Positions 1 to 6,805 of a DNA stretch of 9,925 nucleotides are shown here, one piece after another. Position 1 is the first letter of the stretch. Each line of letters begins with the position of its first letter. The position numbers were made by a program, and so were the translations under genes. The DNA comes from Myxococcota bacterium (GTDB taxonomy: Bacteria > Myxococcota_C > UBA6777): positions 1 through 9,925 of the forward strand of contig CAUJFU010000183.1 of the NCBI GenBank assembly GCA_963169055.1. Reading direction: 5' to 3'. Under the pieces are notes generated by a model. The model had not been told where the DNA came from. It worked only from the letters and a program-made list of their open reading frames with translations, and did no database searches.

Positions 1-1
1 T

Positions 2-265
2 CGCCGTGTGTTTCGCCTTGGTATGGCCCTCAGCGGCATCGACACCATGCGCCAAATCGCCCGACCACTCGCTCAGATCGCAGCCAACAACCTCGAACAA
101 GGCTTGCAGCTTCAACAGGCCCTTTGGGCGCGAACCACCGAAGCCCTCCAATCCTCACAAGAAGCCAGCCTCCATCATCTCCGACGCATCGCCGAGATCA
201 ACACTCGCCTCACTGAAACGCTGCGCGACAAGATCAAAGGCATGGCCGATCCCGGCACACACTAA
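2..265 (+). CDS. Phasin/PhaE-like granule protein, 3' end only
   Basis: The reading frame is open at the left edge of the window, so only the C-terminal 87 or so residues are visible; the GTG at position 8 could serve as a start but need not be one. The visible part is almost wholly helical and rich in Gln, Ala, Leu and charged residues (for example LEQGLQLQQALWARTTEAL), with no Cys and no membrane segment. That is the look of phasins and of the C-terminal helices of PhaE, the partner subunit of class III PHA synthases. The PhaC gene begins 58 bases downstream, which supports a PHA granule or synthase-partner role. The stop codon sits exactly on the junction of a 34-bp tandem duplication. Assignment to phasin versus PhaE cannot be settled without the upstream part; another small coiled-coil protein is possible. 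Confidence 0.6.
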   Translation, partial: RRVFRLGMALSGIDTMRQIARPLAQIAANNLEQGLQLQQALWARTTEALQSSQEASLHHLRRIAEINTRLTETLRDKIKGMADPGTH

Positions 266-297
266 GATCGAAGGCATGGCCGATCTCGGTACGCACT
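230..297 (+). repeat. 34-bp direct tandem duplication
   Basis: Two adjacent 34-bp units, 230-263 and 264-297, match at 30 of 34 positions; all four differences are transitions. Both contain the string GGCATGGCCGAT. The unit is not a multiple of three, and the junction T|AA makes the TAA stop of the upstream gene. The second unit repeats nearly the same peptide in the +1 frame (GMADLGTH against GMADPGTH). Confidence 0.9.
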
Positions 298-310
298 CTT
301 GACGGACGAC

Positions 311-317
311 AAAGGAG
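311..317 (+). promoter_or_regulatory. Ribosome binding site deciding the TTG start of phaC
   Basis: AAAGGAG lies six bases before the TTG at 324. No in-frame ATG occurs until codon 43, inside conserved PhaC sequence, so this site fixes the unusual TTG start. Confidence 0.75.
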
Positions 318-323
318 TCTTGC

Positions 324-1406
324 TTGCTCACGATCTTCAAAAAAGCGACCCATGCCCTCGGCCAAGCGGCCTCTATCCTTGGCGAAGAAGCCCGCAATAT
401 CGGTCGCCGCACACGCAACAGCGCTCGGCTGCTTCGCACGCCTTACCCGATGGGCGTCACACCTTATGATGTCGTGTTGCAACGCAACAAAATGAAGCTG
501 CTCGCCTTTCACCGCCTCGGCCCTGAACGCGAAACCACCCGCCGTCCCGTCCTAATCGTCCCCTCCCTGATCAATCGCTACTACATCCTCGATCTTCAAA
601 AAGGCAAAAGCTTTGTCGAATACCTTTCTCAACAAGGCTTTCCCGTCTACGTCATGGATTGGGGCCGACCCGGCCCAGAAGACGCAGAGATCGACTTCTC
701 AGAGATTGTCGACTCCTTGATCCACGCCGCTGTACGCAAAGTTTGTGCGTTGCACCATCAAGAAAGCGTCCACCTGATCGGCCACTGCGTCGGGGGTATG
801 CTCACCCTTACCTACGCAGCCCTTTATCCCGAGCGCGTTCGCACCCTGCTCAATCTCACCACCCCCGTCGATCTCCGAAAAGGCGGTATCTTAGGGCGTT
901 GGACCTCTGGCCAATGGATGGACCCTGATCTGGTGGTCGATACTTTCGGCAACGCCCCTTGGCCGCTGCTTCAAGCATCCTTCCAGATGCTTGTCCCCCT
1001 CGGTATGTTGATGCGCAACGTCTGGATCTACGAACAACTCCCCAACGACAATCTCATCGAAAACATCCGCGCCATGGAAACATGGTCCAACGACAACGTT
1101 TCGATCCCGGGCGCTTTTTTTCGCAGCTTTATTCGAGATCTTTATCAGAAAAATGCCCTCTACGAAGGCACTCTCTCGCTTAACGGACGCCGCGTGGATC
1201 TGCGCGGTTTGCGTCAACCCGTGATGAATATCTCGTGTCAAGCCGATCACATCGCCCCCCCCGAAAGCGTCGCAGCCCTCAAAGAGCTCCTGCCGCACAC
1301 ACAGAACATCGCGATCCCGGGCGGCCATGTCTCCGTCGTCGCCAGTTCGCGTGCTGTCAAGACTGTATGGCCGCAGATCCGCCAATTCTTTGAAAACGCG
1401 GCCTAG
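324..1406 (+). CDS. phaC: Polyhydroxyalkanoate synthase, class III-like
   Basis: PhaC polymerises (R)-3-hydroxyacyl-CoA into PHA on the surface of cytoplasmic granules, releasing CoA. The 360-residue protein has the class III size (about 355) and no long N-terminal extension as in class I. Family blocks are clear: LIVPSLINRYYILDLQ near 77-92, VYVMDWGRP at 108-116, the lipase-like box GHCVGG at 153-158 with nucleophile Cys155, TPVD at 180-183, METWSNDN at 251-258 (the conserved Trp region), catalytic Asp308 in ADHIAPP, and catalytic His335 in GGHVSVV. The usual Gln after the nucleophile in GxCQGG is Val here. Translation starts at TTG with a good ribosome binding site. The upstream phasin/PhaE-like gene and the downstream PhaC paralogue support a PHA operon. 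Membership of the PHA synthase family is secure; class III rather than IV is inferred from length and neighbour. Confidence 0.93.
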   Translation: MLTIFKKATHALGQAASILGEEARNIGRRTRNSARLLRTPYPMGVTPYDVVLQRNKMKLLAFHRLGPERETTRRPVLIVPSLINRYYILDLQKGKSFVEYLSQQGFPVYVMDWGRPGPEDAEIDFSEIVDSLIHAAVRKVCALHHQESVHLIGHCVGGMLTLTYAALYPERVRTLLNLTTPVDLRKGGILGRWTSGQWMDPDLVVDTFGNAPWPLLQASFQMLVPLGMLMRNVWIYEQLPNDNLIENIRAMETWSNDNVSIPGAFFRSFIRDLYQKNALYEGTLSLNGRRVDLRGLRQPVMNISCQADHIAPPESVAALKELLPHTQNIAIPGGHVSVVASSRAVKTVWPQIRQFFENAA

Positions 1407-1408
1407 TT

Positions 1409-1425
1409 CCTCGAACGCGCCGATG
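1409..1425 (+). repeat. 17-bp exact direct repeat, copy in the intergenic gap
   Basis: This 17-base string, just after the phaC stop, recurs exactly at 1837-1853 inside the next gene, where it covers the codons for LERAD. A second short match follows in the same order: CCTTCGGATGATG at 1464-1476 against CCTTGGATGATG at 1857-1868. Confidence 0.75.
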
Positions 1426-1458
1426 TGTTGCTTCGGTGCGCCCTTTTGGACCCCAGCG

Positions 1459-1475
1459 ATCATCCTTCGGATGAT
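1459..1475 (+). promoter_or_regulatory. Hairpin abutting the ribosome binding site of the second PhaC-like gene
   Basis: ATCATCC and GGATGAT form a perfect 7-bp stem around a TTC loop. The stem ends immediately before GGGAG (1476-1480), the probable ribosome binding site, six bases ahead of the ATG at 1487. It has no T-tract, so it is not a typical terminator. It could tune translation or RNA stability; no known regulator is recognised. Confidence 0.4.
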
Positions 1476-1486
1476 GGGAGAAACCC

Positions 1487-2626
1487 ATGCTTGAATCACT
1501 TGGACTTTTCGGGCTACCCTTCGCATGGTCACGCGAGATCGCCAAATGGACCCGCACACAAATCCGTCGCCACGAAGTCTTTTTGGACAACACCGTCCTC
1601 AAAGAACCCGCCAAACCCGCATGGAGCAGCCCCAACAAGATCGTGTGGGAACTACCTAGCCTGCGCCTGCGCGATTTTAGCGAAGATCCCGAAAGCTCGG
1701 ACATACCGACTCTTTTGATCAACCCGCAAGTCAATAGCTCCTATGTCTGTGACTACGCCCCGGGACAAAGTCTGATGATGACCCTACGCGAACAGGGCCT
1801 CAAACGCCTGTACGCCGTAGACTGGAAGAGCGCCACCCTCGAACGCGCCGATGAAACCTTGGATGATGCACTTTGGGCTTTGCACAGCGTGATCGATCAT
1901 CTCGGTGGCCGCGTGCGTTTGATCGGCTTGTGTCAAGGCGGATGGATGTCTTTGATGCTCTCCGCCTTGTTCCCCCACAAGATCGATAGCGTCGTGTTGG
2001 CGGCTGCCCCCATCGACTTTCACGCAGAACCCGGCGTGATCAATATCCTTGCACGTTATGTCTATCCCATGGCTTTCTACGAAGCCCTCGTTGCGATGGG
2101 CGGCGGGATCATGCGCGGAGAGATGATCAGCACAGGCTTCAACAATATGCGGCCTTTTGAACGCTACGTCCTCAAATACATCGACCTCTACGCCCATATC
2201 GACGATCAAGACTACGTCGCACGCTACCGCGAACTCGACAACTGGTATGCACTCGCCCAACATATCCCGGGTGCGACATATCTGCGGATCGTCAAAGAAC
2301 TCTTCAAAGAAAATCGCATGGTTCGCGGCACCATGATCTGTTGCGACCGCCCGCTCGACTTGAAGCATGTCACTTGCCCTGTGCTTATGATCGCCGGTCT
2401 GCGCGACCATATCACCTTGCCCGGCCAACTCTTTGCAGCCGAACAATACGTCGGCACACAAGAAACCTATCGCTTTACCACAGACGCCGGACATGTGGGC
2501 GTCTTTATGAGCAAACGCGCCCTGCGCGATGTCTGGCCCAAGGTCGTTGCGGTCCTCCAACAAACCTCCCACGCAACCCAACCTCAAGCACAGATGATCA
2601 CCGAACCACCGCGCTTTCAAGCCTAA
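1487..2626 (+). CDS. PhaC-like alpha/beta hydrolase, divergent paralogue of the adjacent PHA synthase
   Basis: The 379-residue protein has a PHA synthase/depolymerase-type alpha/beta hydrolase fold. Visible catalytic parts are the box GLCQGG at 147-152 with nucleophile Cys149, Asp307 in LRDHITLP, and His336 in AGHVGVF, so the enzyme looks active. It aligns with the preceding synthase over most of its length; the block from IPGA (260-263) to DHI is the clearest (IPGAxxxxxxxxLxxxN, GT, R-x-x-DL, PV). It keeps the canonical CQGG that its neighbour lost, but around the conserved Trp (DNWYALAQHIPG) it lacks the Asp-Asn found in the neighbour. A polar tail follows after about residue 358. The start has GGGAG six bases upstream. 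It may be a second synthase, a partner subunit, or a thioesterase or depolymerase acting on PHA or acyl-CoA. The fold is secure; the reaction is not. Confidence 0.85.
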   Translation: MLESLGLFGLPFAWSREIAKWTRTQIRRHEVFLDNTVLKEPAKPAWSSPNKIVWELPSLRLRDFSEDPESSDIPTLLINPQVNSSYVCDYAPGQSLMMTLREQGLKRLYAVDWKSATLERADETLDDALWALHSVIDHLGGRVRLIGLCQGGWMSLMLSALFPHKIDSVVLAAAPIDFHAEPGVINILARYVYPMAFYEALVAMGGGIMRGEMISTGFNNMRPFERYVLKYIDLYAHIDDQDYVARYRELDNWYALAQHIPGATYLRIVKELFKENRMVRGTMICCDRPLDLKHVTCPVLMIAGLRDHITLPGQLFAAEQYVGTQETYRFTTDAGHVGVFMSKRALRDVWPKVVAVLQQTSHATQPQAQMITEPPRFQA

Positions 2627-2647
2627 ACCCTAACCGAGAGATCGGCG

Positions 2648-3913
2648 ATGCAATCCAACACCTCCTTCGTCCCTTTTGCTTGGCGTCCCTTTGGGATCGC
2701 ATTCTGTTTTTGTCTGTTTTCATTAAGCTTCTTTTTCTTACAAGGATGCCCCAACGAGACGACAAAAACCTGCTCCCAAGACACCGATTGCCCCTCAGGG
2801 CAGATCTGTAAACAAAGCCGTTGCGAGGCCACAAGCGCCGGATGCAGCACAGACAAGGATTGCCCCGCTGAAAAACAATGCGTCCAGCAGATCTGCAAAG
2901 ACAAACAACCCACTTGCCAAAACAACAGCACCTGCAAACAAGGCGAAGTCTGCCTCCAAGGTCGCTGTCAACCGCAGCTTTGCACAGATGATCGCAACTG
3001 CCCTGCTGGACAACGCTGTCAAGGCGGAAGCTGCGTACCTTCCGAGCCTTCGGCGGAGATCACACCCAACGAAAAACTCCCCAACGACGGCGGAAGTGAA
3101 CCCCTCCCCGAAACCACCACCGACACACCACCCACCGAAGCCACCTCCGAGAACGCACCCGATACCACACCTGTTTGCGTCCCCAACCGCAACGGCATCA
3201 TCGAACGCAACGAACTCAGCTTCCGTATCGGCGCAGCCATCGTCTATACCGCTGCTGGCACCGAAAACGCTCCTGTGGACGTCGACTTGAAAGGCACCCA
3301 AGGCACAGACGGCATCGTGACATGGGACTTTAGTAAAAAATTCCCCGACGATAGCCGCGAAGTCGACGAAGTGTTACCCTACAAAGGCCAATGGTTTGAA
3401 GGTGATATCCTCGATCCGATCCCCGAATATACCGCGATCCTCACGCGAAATTATCCTCTTATCGGAGTCATCCTCGCGGCTTATCGGCCCACCCCTGATG
3501 CTCTCCAGATGCTCGGTTGGTACTCCCAAGAAAAAGATCGCGCCAAGGTCAAATACAACCAACCCGTCGAGATCCTGCAATTCCCGCTCAAGCTCGGCGA
3601 CTCTTGGCTCAATAAACCCACAGCCACAGGCTCTTTCCCCAAAAACTTGACCCTTTATAACGCCAGCGAAGACTACGAATTCAACGTCGACGCCAAAGGC
3701 AAAGCCAAACTCCCCGCAGGAACCTACGATGTCTTGCGCCTTCGAATGAAGTTTAGCCAAACACAAACCCTACCTACTTTTGCGAGTCTTTCACGCATTA
3801 CTTACTTTTTTGTCGCAGAGTGTTTTGGCATCGTTGCGCGTGTCGATAGCAAACTCTACGAAAGCAATGAAAACTTTACCAAAGCCAGTCGGCTCAAACG
3901 ATTAAGCGACTAG
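2648..3913 (+). CDS. Lipoprotein A: four cysteine repeats plus an unrecognised domain
   Basis: This is a predicted lipoprotein: a hydrophobic signal segment (about 15-31) ends in the lipobox LQGC with lipidated Cys34. Four tandem modules of pattern C-x5-C-x5-C-x4-C follow at 42-59, 66-83, 90-107 and 112-129, a style common in secreted proteins of Myxococcota. Then comes a Pro/Glu/Thr-rich linker (about 131-174) and a C-terminal domain (177-421). That domain is paralogous to the protein at 6806-7693: shared landmarks are C-V-x-N-x-x-GIIE at 177, WDF at 226, FPLxxGxxW at 312, ECxGxxAR at 391, and FTxAS near the end. Its only cysteines, 177 and 392, are the two that the paralogue also keeps, so a disulfide closing the domain is likely. 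The start has GAGAG seven bases upstream and lies 21 bases after the previous stop. The function is unknown; it probably acts at the cell surface or in the periplasm. Confidence 0.85.
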   Translation: MQSNTSFVPFAWRPFGIAFCFCLFSLSFFFLQGCPNETTKTCSQDTDCPSGQICKQSRCEATSAGCSTDKDCPAEKQCVQQICKDKQPTCQNNSTCKQGEVCLQGRCQPQLCTDDRNCPAGQRCQGGSCVPSEPSAEITPNEKLPNDGGSEPLPETTTDTPPTEATSENAPDTTPVCVPNRNGIIERNELSFRIGAAIVYTAAGTENAPVDVDLKGTQGTDGIVTWDFSKKFPDDSREVDEVLPYKGQWFEGDILDPIPEYTAILTRNYPLIGVILAAYRPTPDALQMLGWYSQEKDRAKVKYNQPVEILQFPLKLGDSWLNKPTATGSFPKNLTLYNASEDYEFNVDAKGKAKLPAGTYDVLRLRMKFSQTQTLPTFASLSRITYFFVAECFGIVARVDSKLYESNENFTKASRLKRLSD

Positions 3914-3973
3914 CTTTCGATCACACAATAATCCGATCTCGTATTTCAGGCGTTTCTCGCCGTTGGAGCCGTG

Positions 3974-4948
3974 ATGTCCGTTTTTTTTCGGTATCCTAAG
4001 CGTATATTGATGCCGATCTTTTTCTTGTTATTCTTGTACGGATGTATGCCTTTTCAGACGCAGCCTGTGCGATTTGGCCTTTCGTCCAAAGACTTTGTAC
4101 GCATAGGAGATCCGCAGCGCAAGATCCGCATCTACGAGCGAGGAAAGCCCAACAGCCCTGCGATCGTGTTTGTTCATGGCTACGGATCAGCGGGCCTGAT
4201 CTGGTTGCCGTTGATGAAGACGCTTGAGGAGGCAGGTTATTATTGCCTTGCGATGGATCTTCCCGGCTTCGGCCTTTCCGACAAGTACGCCGGCAACTAC
4301 GACACGGGCTACATTGCCGATCAGGTCGCTGAGATCATGCAGAAAAAAGGCATCGATCGCGCCGATATCGTCGCCCATTCGTGGGGAAGCTCGGTCACCC
4401 TTGCGCTGGCCCTGCGCCATCCCAAAAAAGTCCGTCGCATCGTGATCAACGCAGGTTGGGTGTACAACGCCCAGATCGTCCCTGTCTTGCGCTGGTCAAA
4501 GATCCCCGGGATCGGCGAGATGATCTACTGGTTGTATTACCGCGAACGACCGGGCGAAAAATACGCCTCTTCTTTCTATGACCCCGATCGGATGGTCGAT
4601 ATGGCCGTGATCGACAAGATCAAAGAAGCTCTCGACCGCCCCGGGGCTTTGGCGGCTGCTCTCGCCGTTGCGCGAGGAATGAACTTTGCCGACAGCGAAC
4701 GCCGCTACAAGACCCTACGCAACCGAACGCTGTTGTTGTGGGGCAAACAAGACCGTGTCGCCTTGCCTTTTTACGGACAACGCCTTGAGGCCGACCTCCC
4801 CAACGCGCAACTGATCTTGCTCGATCGTTGCGGCCACATCCCGATGCTCGAACGCCCCCATCTCGTACATCGCTATATCCGCAGTTTTCTTGGTCCTGCC
4901 GTGGTCTTGGCACAACCCGAAGATCCTCCGCCCCCCCAAAAACCTTAG
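3974..4948 (+). CDS. Lipid-anchored alpha/beta hydrolase (esterase/lipase-like)
   Basis: The 324-residue protein starts with RYPKR, a hydrophobic stretch and the lipobox LYGC (lipidated Cys24), so it should be anchored in the envelope. The rest is a classic alpha/beta hydrolase: oxyanion motif FVHGYGS at 66-72, DLPGFGLSD at 95-103, a nucleophile elbow AHSWGS with Ser136 (Ala in place of the first Gly of GxSxG), Asp260 in GKQDRV, and His288 in CGHIPM. The triad is complete, so it is probably an active serine hydrolase; the substrate cannot be read from the sequence. A GTG at 3971 is in frame, but GGAG at 3965-3968 is better spaced for the ATG at 3974. It sits between lipoprotein A and the barrel gene. 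Its first half uses only CAG for Gln (six) and its second half only CAA (five), an odd internal split. Confidence 0.9.
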   Translation: MSVFFRYPKRILMPIFFLLFLYGCMPFQTQPVRFGLSSKDFVRIGDPQRKIRIYERGKPNSPAIVFVHGYGSAGLIWLPLMKTLEEAGYYCLAMDLPGFGLSDKYAGNYDTGYIADQVAEIMQKKGIDRADIVAHSWGSSVTLALALRHPKKVRRIVINAGWVYNAQIVPVLRWSKIPGIGEMIYWLYYRERPGEKYASSFYDPDRMVDMAVIDKIKEALDRPGALAAALAVARGMNFADSERRYKTLRNRTLLLWGKQDRVALPFYGQRLEADLPNAQLILLDRCGHIPMLERPHLVHRYIRSFLGPAVVLAQPEDPPPPQKP

Positions 4949-4964
4949 GATTGGGCCTGTAAGT

Positions 4965-6794
4965 ATGCTTATTCTTTTAGGAGCCACGCCGTTGACAAAA
5001 AATCCCCGCGTTCGCGGCACTTCAAGCGGCAGGGCTGTTGGTTTGGAAAACACCTGCTCACCCCGTCGATGCGGGGCCAAGGGAGCCTCGCTCTATGGCC
5101 GGGCGTGGGGCAATGTCCCACCACACAAACCCACTTCCGTCACTCCTGTTCTTTTTCGATCGTTTCTCGTGCTCGCGCTGTGGCTTGCGCTGCACGGCCT
5201 CGCACACGCCGCAGGTTCGGATGGTGGGGCGATATCTGATCCACGGGGCCAAGGCGCCCCACCCCACCGCTACGACCCCGCCCTTTCTGCGATGCCGATC
5301 CATTTCTCGATCCACGGCTATTATCGGATGCGTTGGACCCTGCTTAGCGGGCTCGATCTGGGCCGTGGCCCCGCGCCTTCAAGCGGCGCAACGATCTTTC
5401 CCAAACCCACCGACGGCAGTCTGATCAATACCGCCGATATGCGCTTTCGCACCGATCTTTCGCTTGAGATCGGGAGTACCGTTCGCGTTTTTGCCCGAGT
5501 AGACGGCCTAGACAACGTCGTGCTTGGCTCCACTCCCGAAGGTCTTCCCCGCAACAATCGCGTCCCACAAGTCGTGGCAACCACAGGCCAACGCGCCCCT
5601 TCTGCCGGTCAAAACAACGCTCTTGATAGCATCAACTTGCGTTGGGCCTACGGCGAAGTCCTGTTGCCTTTTGGTTATCTTGCTGTCGGTCGGATGGGGG
5701 CGCTTGCCCCTTGGGGATTGGGCCTGCTCGTCAACCCCGGAAATGCGCTCGATGACGATCAAGGCGATGTCGCAGACCGTGTCGCGATGGGCTTTGCGTT
5801 ATTCGGGCACCTCTTGCTTGTTGCGTATGAATGGAGCGCAAGCGGACCCACGCTCACGATCCCAAGCAACGCTTCGGTGGATCAAGATCCACGCGATAAC
5901 GTCCAATCCATCGGCATCGCGATCGCAAACTACGACCCACCCGATGCACTCCGCCGCAAACTCAACGCAGGGCAAACCGTGATCAATTATGGCGTGATCT
6001 TTTCCTACCGTTGGCAAGATCGCGATATCCCCGCACTTTACGCCCCAGACGGCTGGTCCGAAGATCAACGCATCCAACGCGGAGACCAAGTCTTACGCAA
6101 AGCATGGAGCGTCGTGGTGGACGCTTGGTTTTTGCTGCGCACACCGTGGCTTCGCCTTGAGATGGAGGGCCTTTATGCCCAAGCCGAGATCGGCAATGGC
6201 TCCCTTGTACCGGGCGTTGCGCTCACCCTCCCCATCACCTCACAACAACTCGGCGGCGTGATCCAATTTGCCTTCTCTCCGCCCCAAAGCATCTGGGGAA
6301 TCGGTGCAGAGATCGGCTACGCTTCGGGCGACAACGCCCCCGGCTTTGGCGTGACAGCCCCCCTCAACCAACTCCGCACCCAACGCGGCGATCTAGACGG
6401 CCCACAGATCAATTACCCCAACGATACCACCTCCAATAACCTGCGCTTTCACCCCAACTACCGCATCGATCTAATCTTTTGGCGGCGCATCCTCGGCCAA
6501 GTGACCGATGCCTTCTACGCCAAGCTTGGCGGCCATATCGATATCACACCGCGTTTGCGCTTTTGGGCCTCCGTCCTGTACTCCCGCGCCATCGAAGCCA
6601 ACAGCACGCCCGGCGGCGTTCACGATCTCGGTGTCGAGATCAACACCGGCCTGCGCTACGATTACGATCACGGCTTTCAGATCCGCACCACCTTCGGCGC
6701 TTTCTTCCCACTCGCCGGACTCCGCAACAACGAACTCAACCTCGATCCCCAACCTGCCCTCGCCCTCCATACAGTCCTTGGCTACGTCTTTTAG
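4965..6794 (+). CDS. Outer-membrane beta-barrel protein, TIGR04551-like; start uncertain
   Basis: The body of this protein is a predicted outer-membrane barrel: alternating strand-like segments, landmarks such as VRVFARVDGLDNVVLGSTPE and WGLGLLVNPGNALDDDQGD followed by VADRV, and a C-terminal Phe (GYVF), the usual barrel assembly signal. From memory these motifs match the myxobacterial family TIGR04551; its role is not established and transport or structural duties are both possible. A signal-peptide core, FLVLALWLALHGLAHA, lies about 65-82 residues after the chosen ATG, far too deep for normal export. In-frame starts are TTG 4890 (inside the previous gene), ATG 4965, TTG 4992 and TTG 5043, none with a convincing ribosome binding site. 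The ATG at 5095 has AGGGAG nine bases upstream, but in the wrong frame; one extra T in the run at 5152-5156 would join it neatly to the signal core. The 3' end overlaps nothing and leads, after 11 bases, into lipoprotein B. Confidence 0.75.
   Translation: MLILLGATPLTKNPRVRGTSSGRAVGLENTCSPRRCGAKGASLYGRAWGNVPPHKPTSVTPVLFRSFLVLALWLALHGLAHAAGSDGGAISDPRGQGAPPHRYDPALSAMPIHFSIHGYYRMRWTLLSGLDLGRGPAPSSGATIFPKPTDGSLINTADMRFRTDLSLEIGSTVRVFARVDGLDNVVLGSTPEGLPRNNRVPQVVATTGQRAPSAGQNNALDSINLRWAYGEVLLPFGYLAVGRMGALAPWGLGLLVNPGNALDDDQGDVADRVAMGFALFGHLLLVAYEWSASGPTLTIPSNASVDQDPRDNVQSIGIAIANYDPPDALRRKLNAGQTVINYGVIFSYRWQDRDIPALYAPDGWSEDQRIQRGDQVLRKAWSVVVDAWFLLRTPWLRLEMEGLYAQAEIGNGSLVPGVALTLPITSQQLGGVIQFAFSPPQSIWGIGAEIGYASGDNAPGFGVTAPLNQLRTQRGDLDGPQINYPNDTTSNNLRFHPNYRIDLIFWRRILGQVTDAFYAKLGGHIDITPRLRFWASVLYSRAIEANSTPGGVHDLGVEINTGLRYDYDHGFQIRTTFGAFFPLAGLRNNELNLDPQPALALHTVLGYVF
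5006..5121 (+). other. Hairpin-rich stretch before or within the start region of the barrel gene
   Basis: Three short perfect stems follow one another: CCGC/GCGG (5006-5017), CCCCG/CGGGG (5061-5076, 6-base loop) and GTGGG/CCCAC (5105-5121). None is followed by a T-run, so terminators are unlikely. The encoded peptide in the barrel frame (roughly 4965-5150) does not look like a normal export signal, which favours an untranslated leader here. A TTGACA at 4992-4997 lacks a matching -10 box. Confidence 0.35.
5223..5263 (+). repeat. 9-bp inverted repeat containing a copied 11-bp motif
   Basis: GGTGGGGCG (5223-5231) pairs perfectly with CGCCCCACC (5255-5263). The 23-base loop ends in CGGGGCCAAGG (5244-5254), which also occurs at 5072-5082. 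The element lies in the codons just after the predicted signal cleavage site of the barrel protein. It may be the trace of a small palindromic repeat. Confidence 0.45.
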
Positions 6795-6805
6795 GATAGA
6801 TTCGC

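Noticed and set aside
6-302. Second open frame at the left edge ending in the second repeat unit
   Set aside because: Its body lacks the helical phasin-like composition of the other frame. Only its last few residues echo the real gene, because the 34-bp repeat shifts frame.
891-1559. Reverse-strand open frame of 222 codons
   Set aside because: It is antisense to the phaC 3' half and the following gap, with no recognisable protein features or ribosome binding site.
1784-2620. Long reverse-strand open frame of 278 codons
   Set aside because: It lies wholly opposite the second PhaC-like gene, whose catalytic motifs are intact. The reverse translation shows no domain and looks like a by-product of codon bias.
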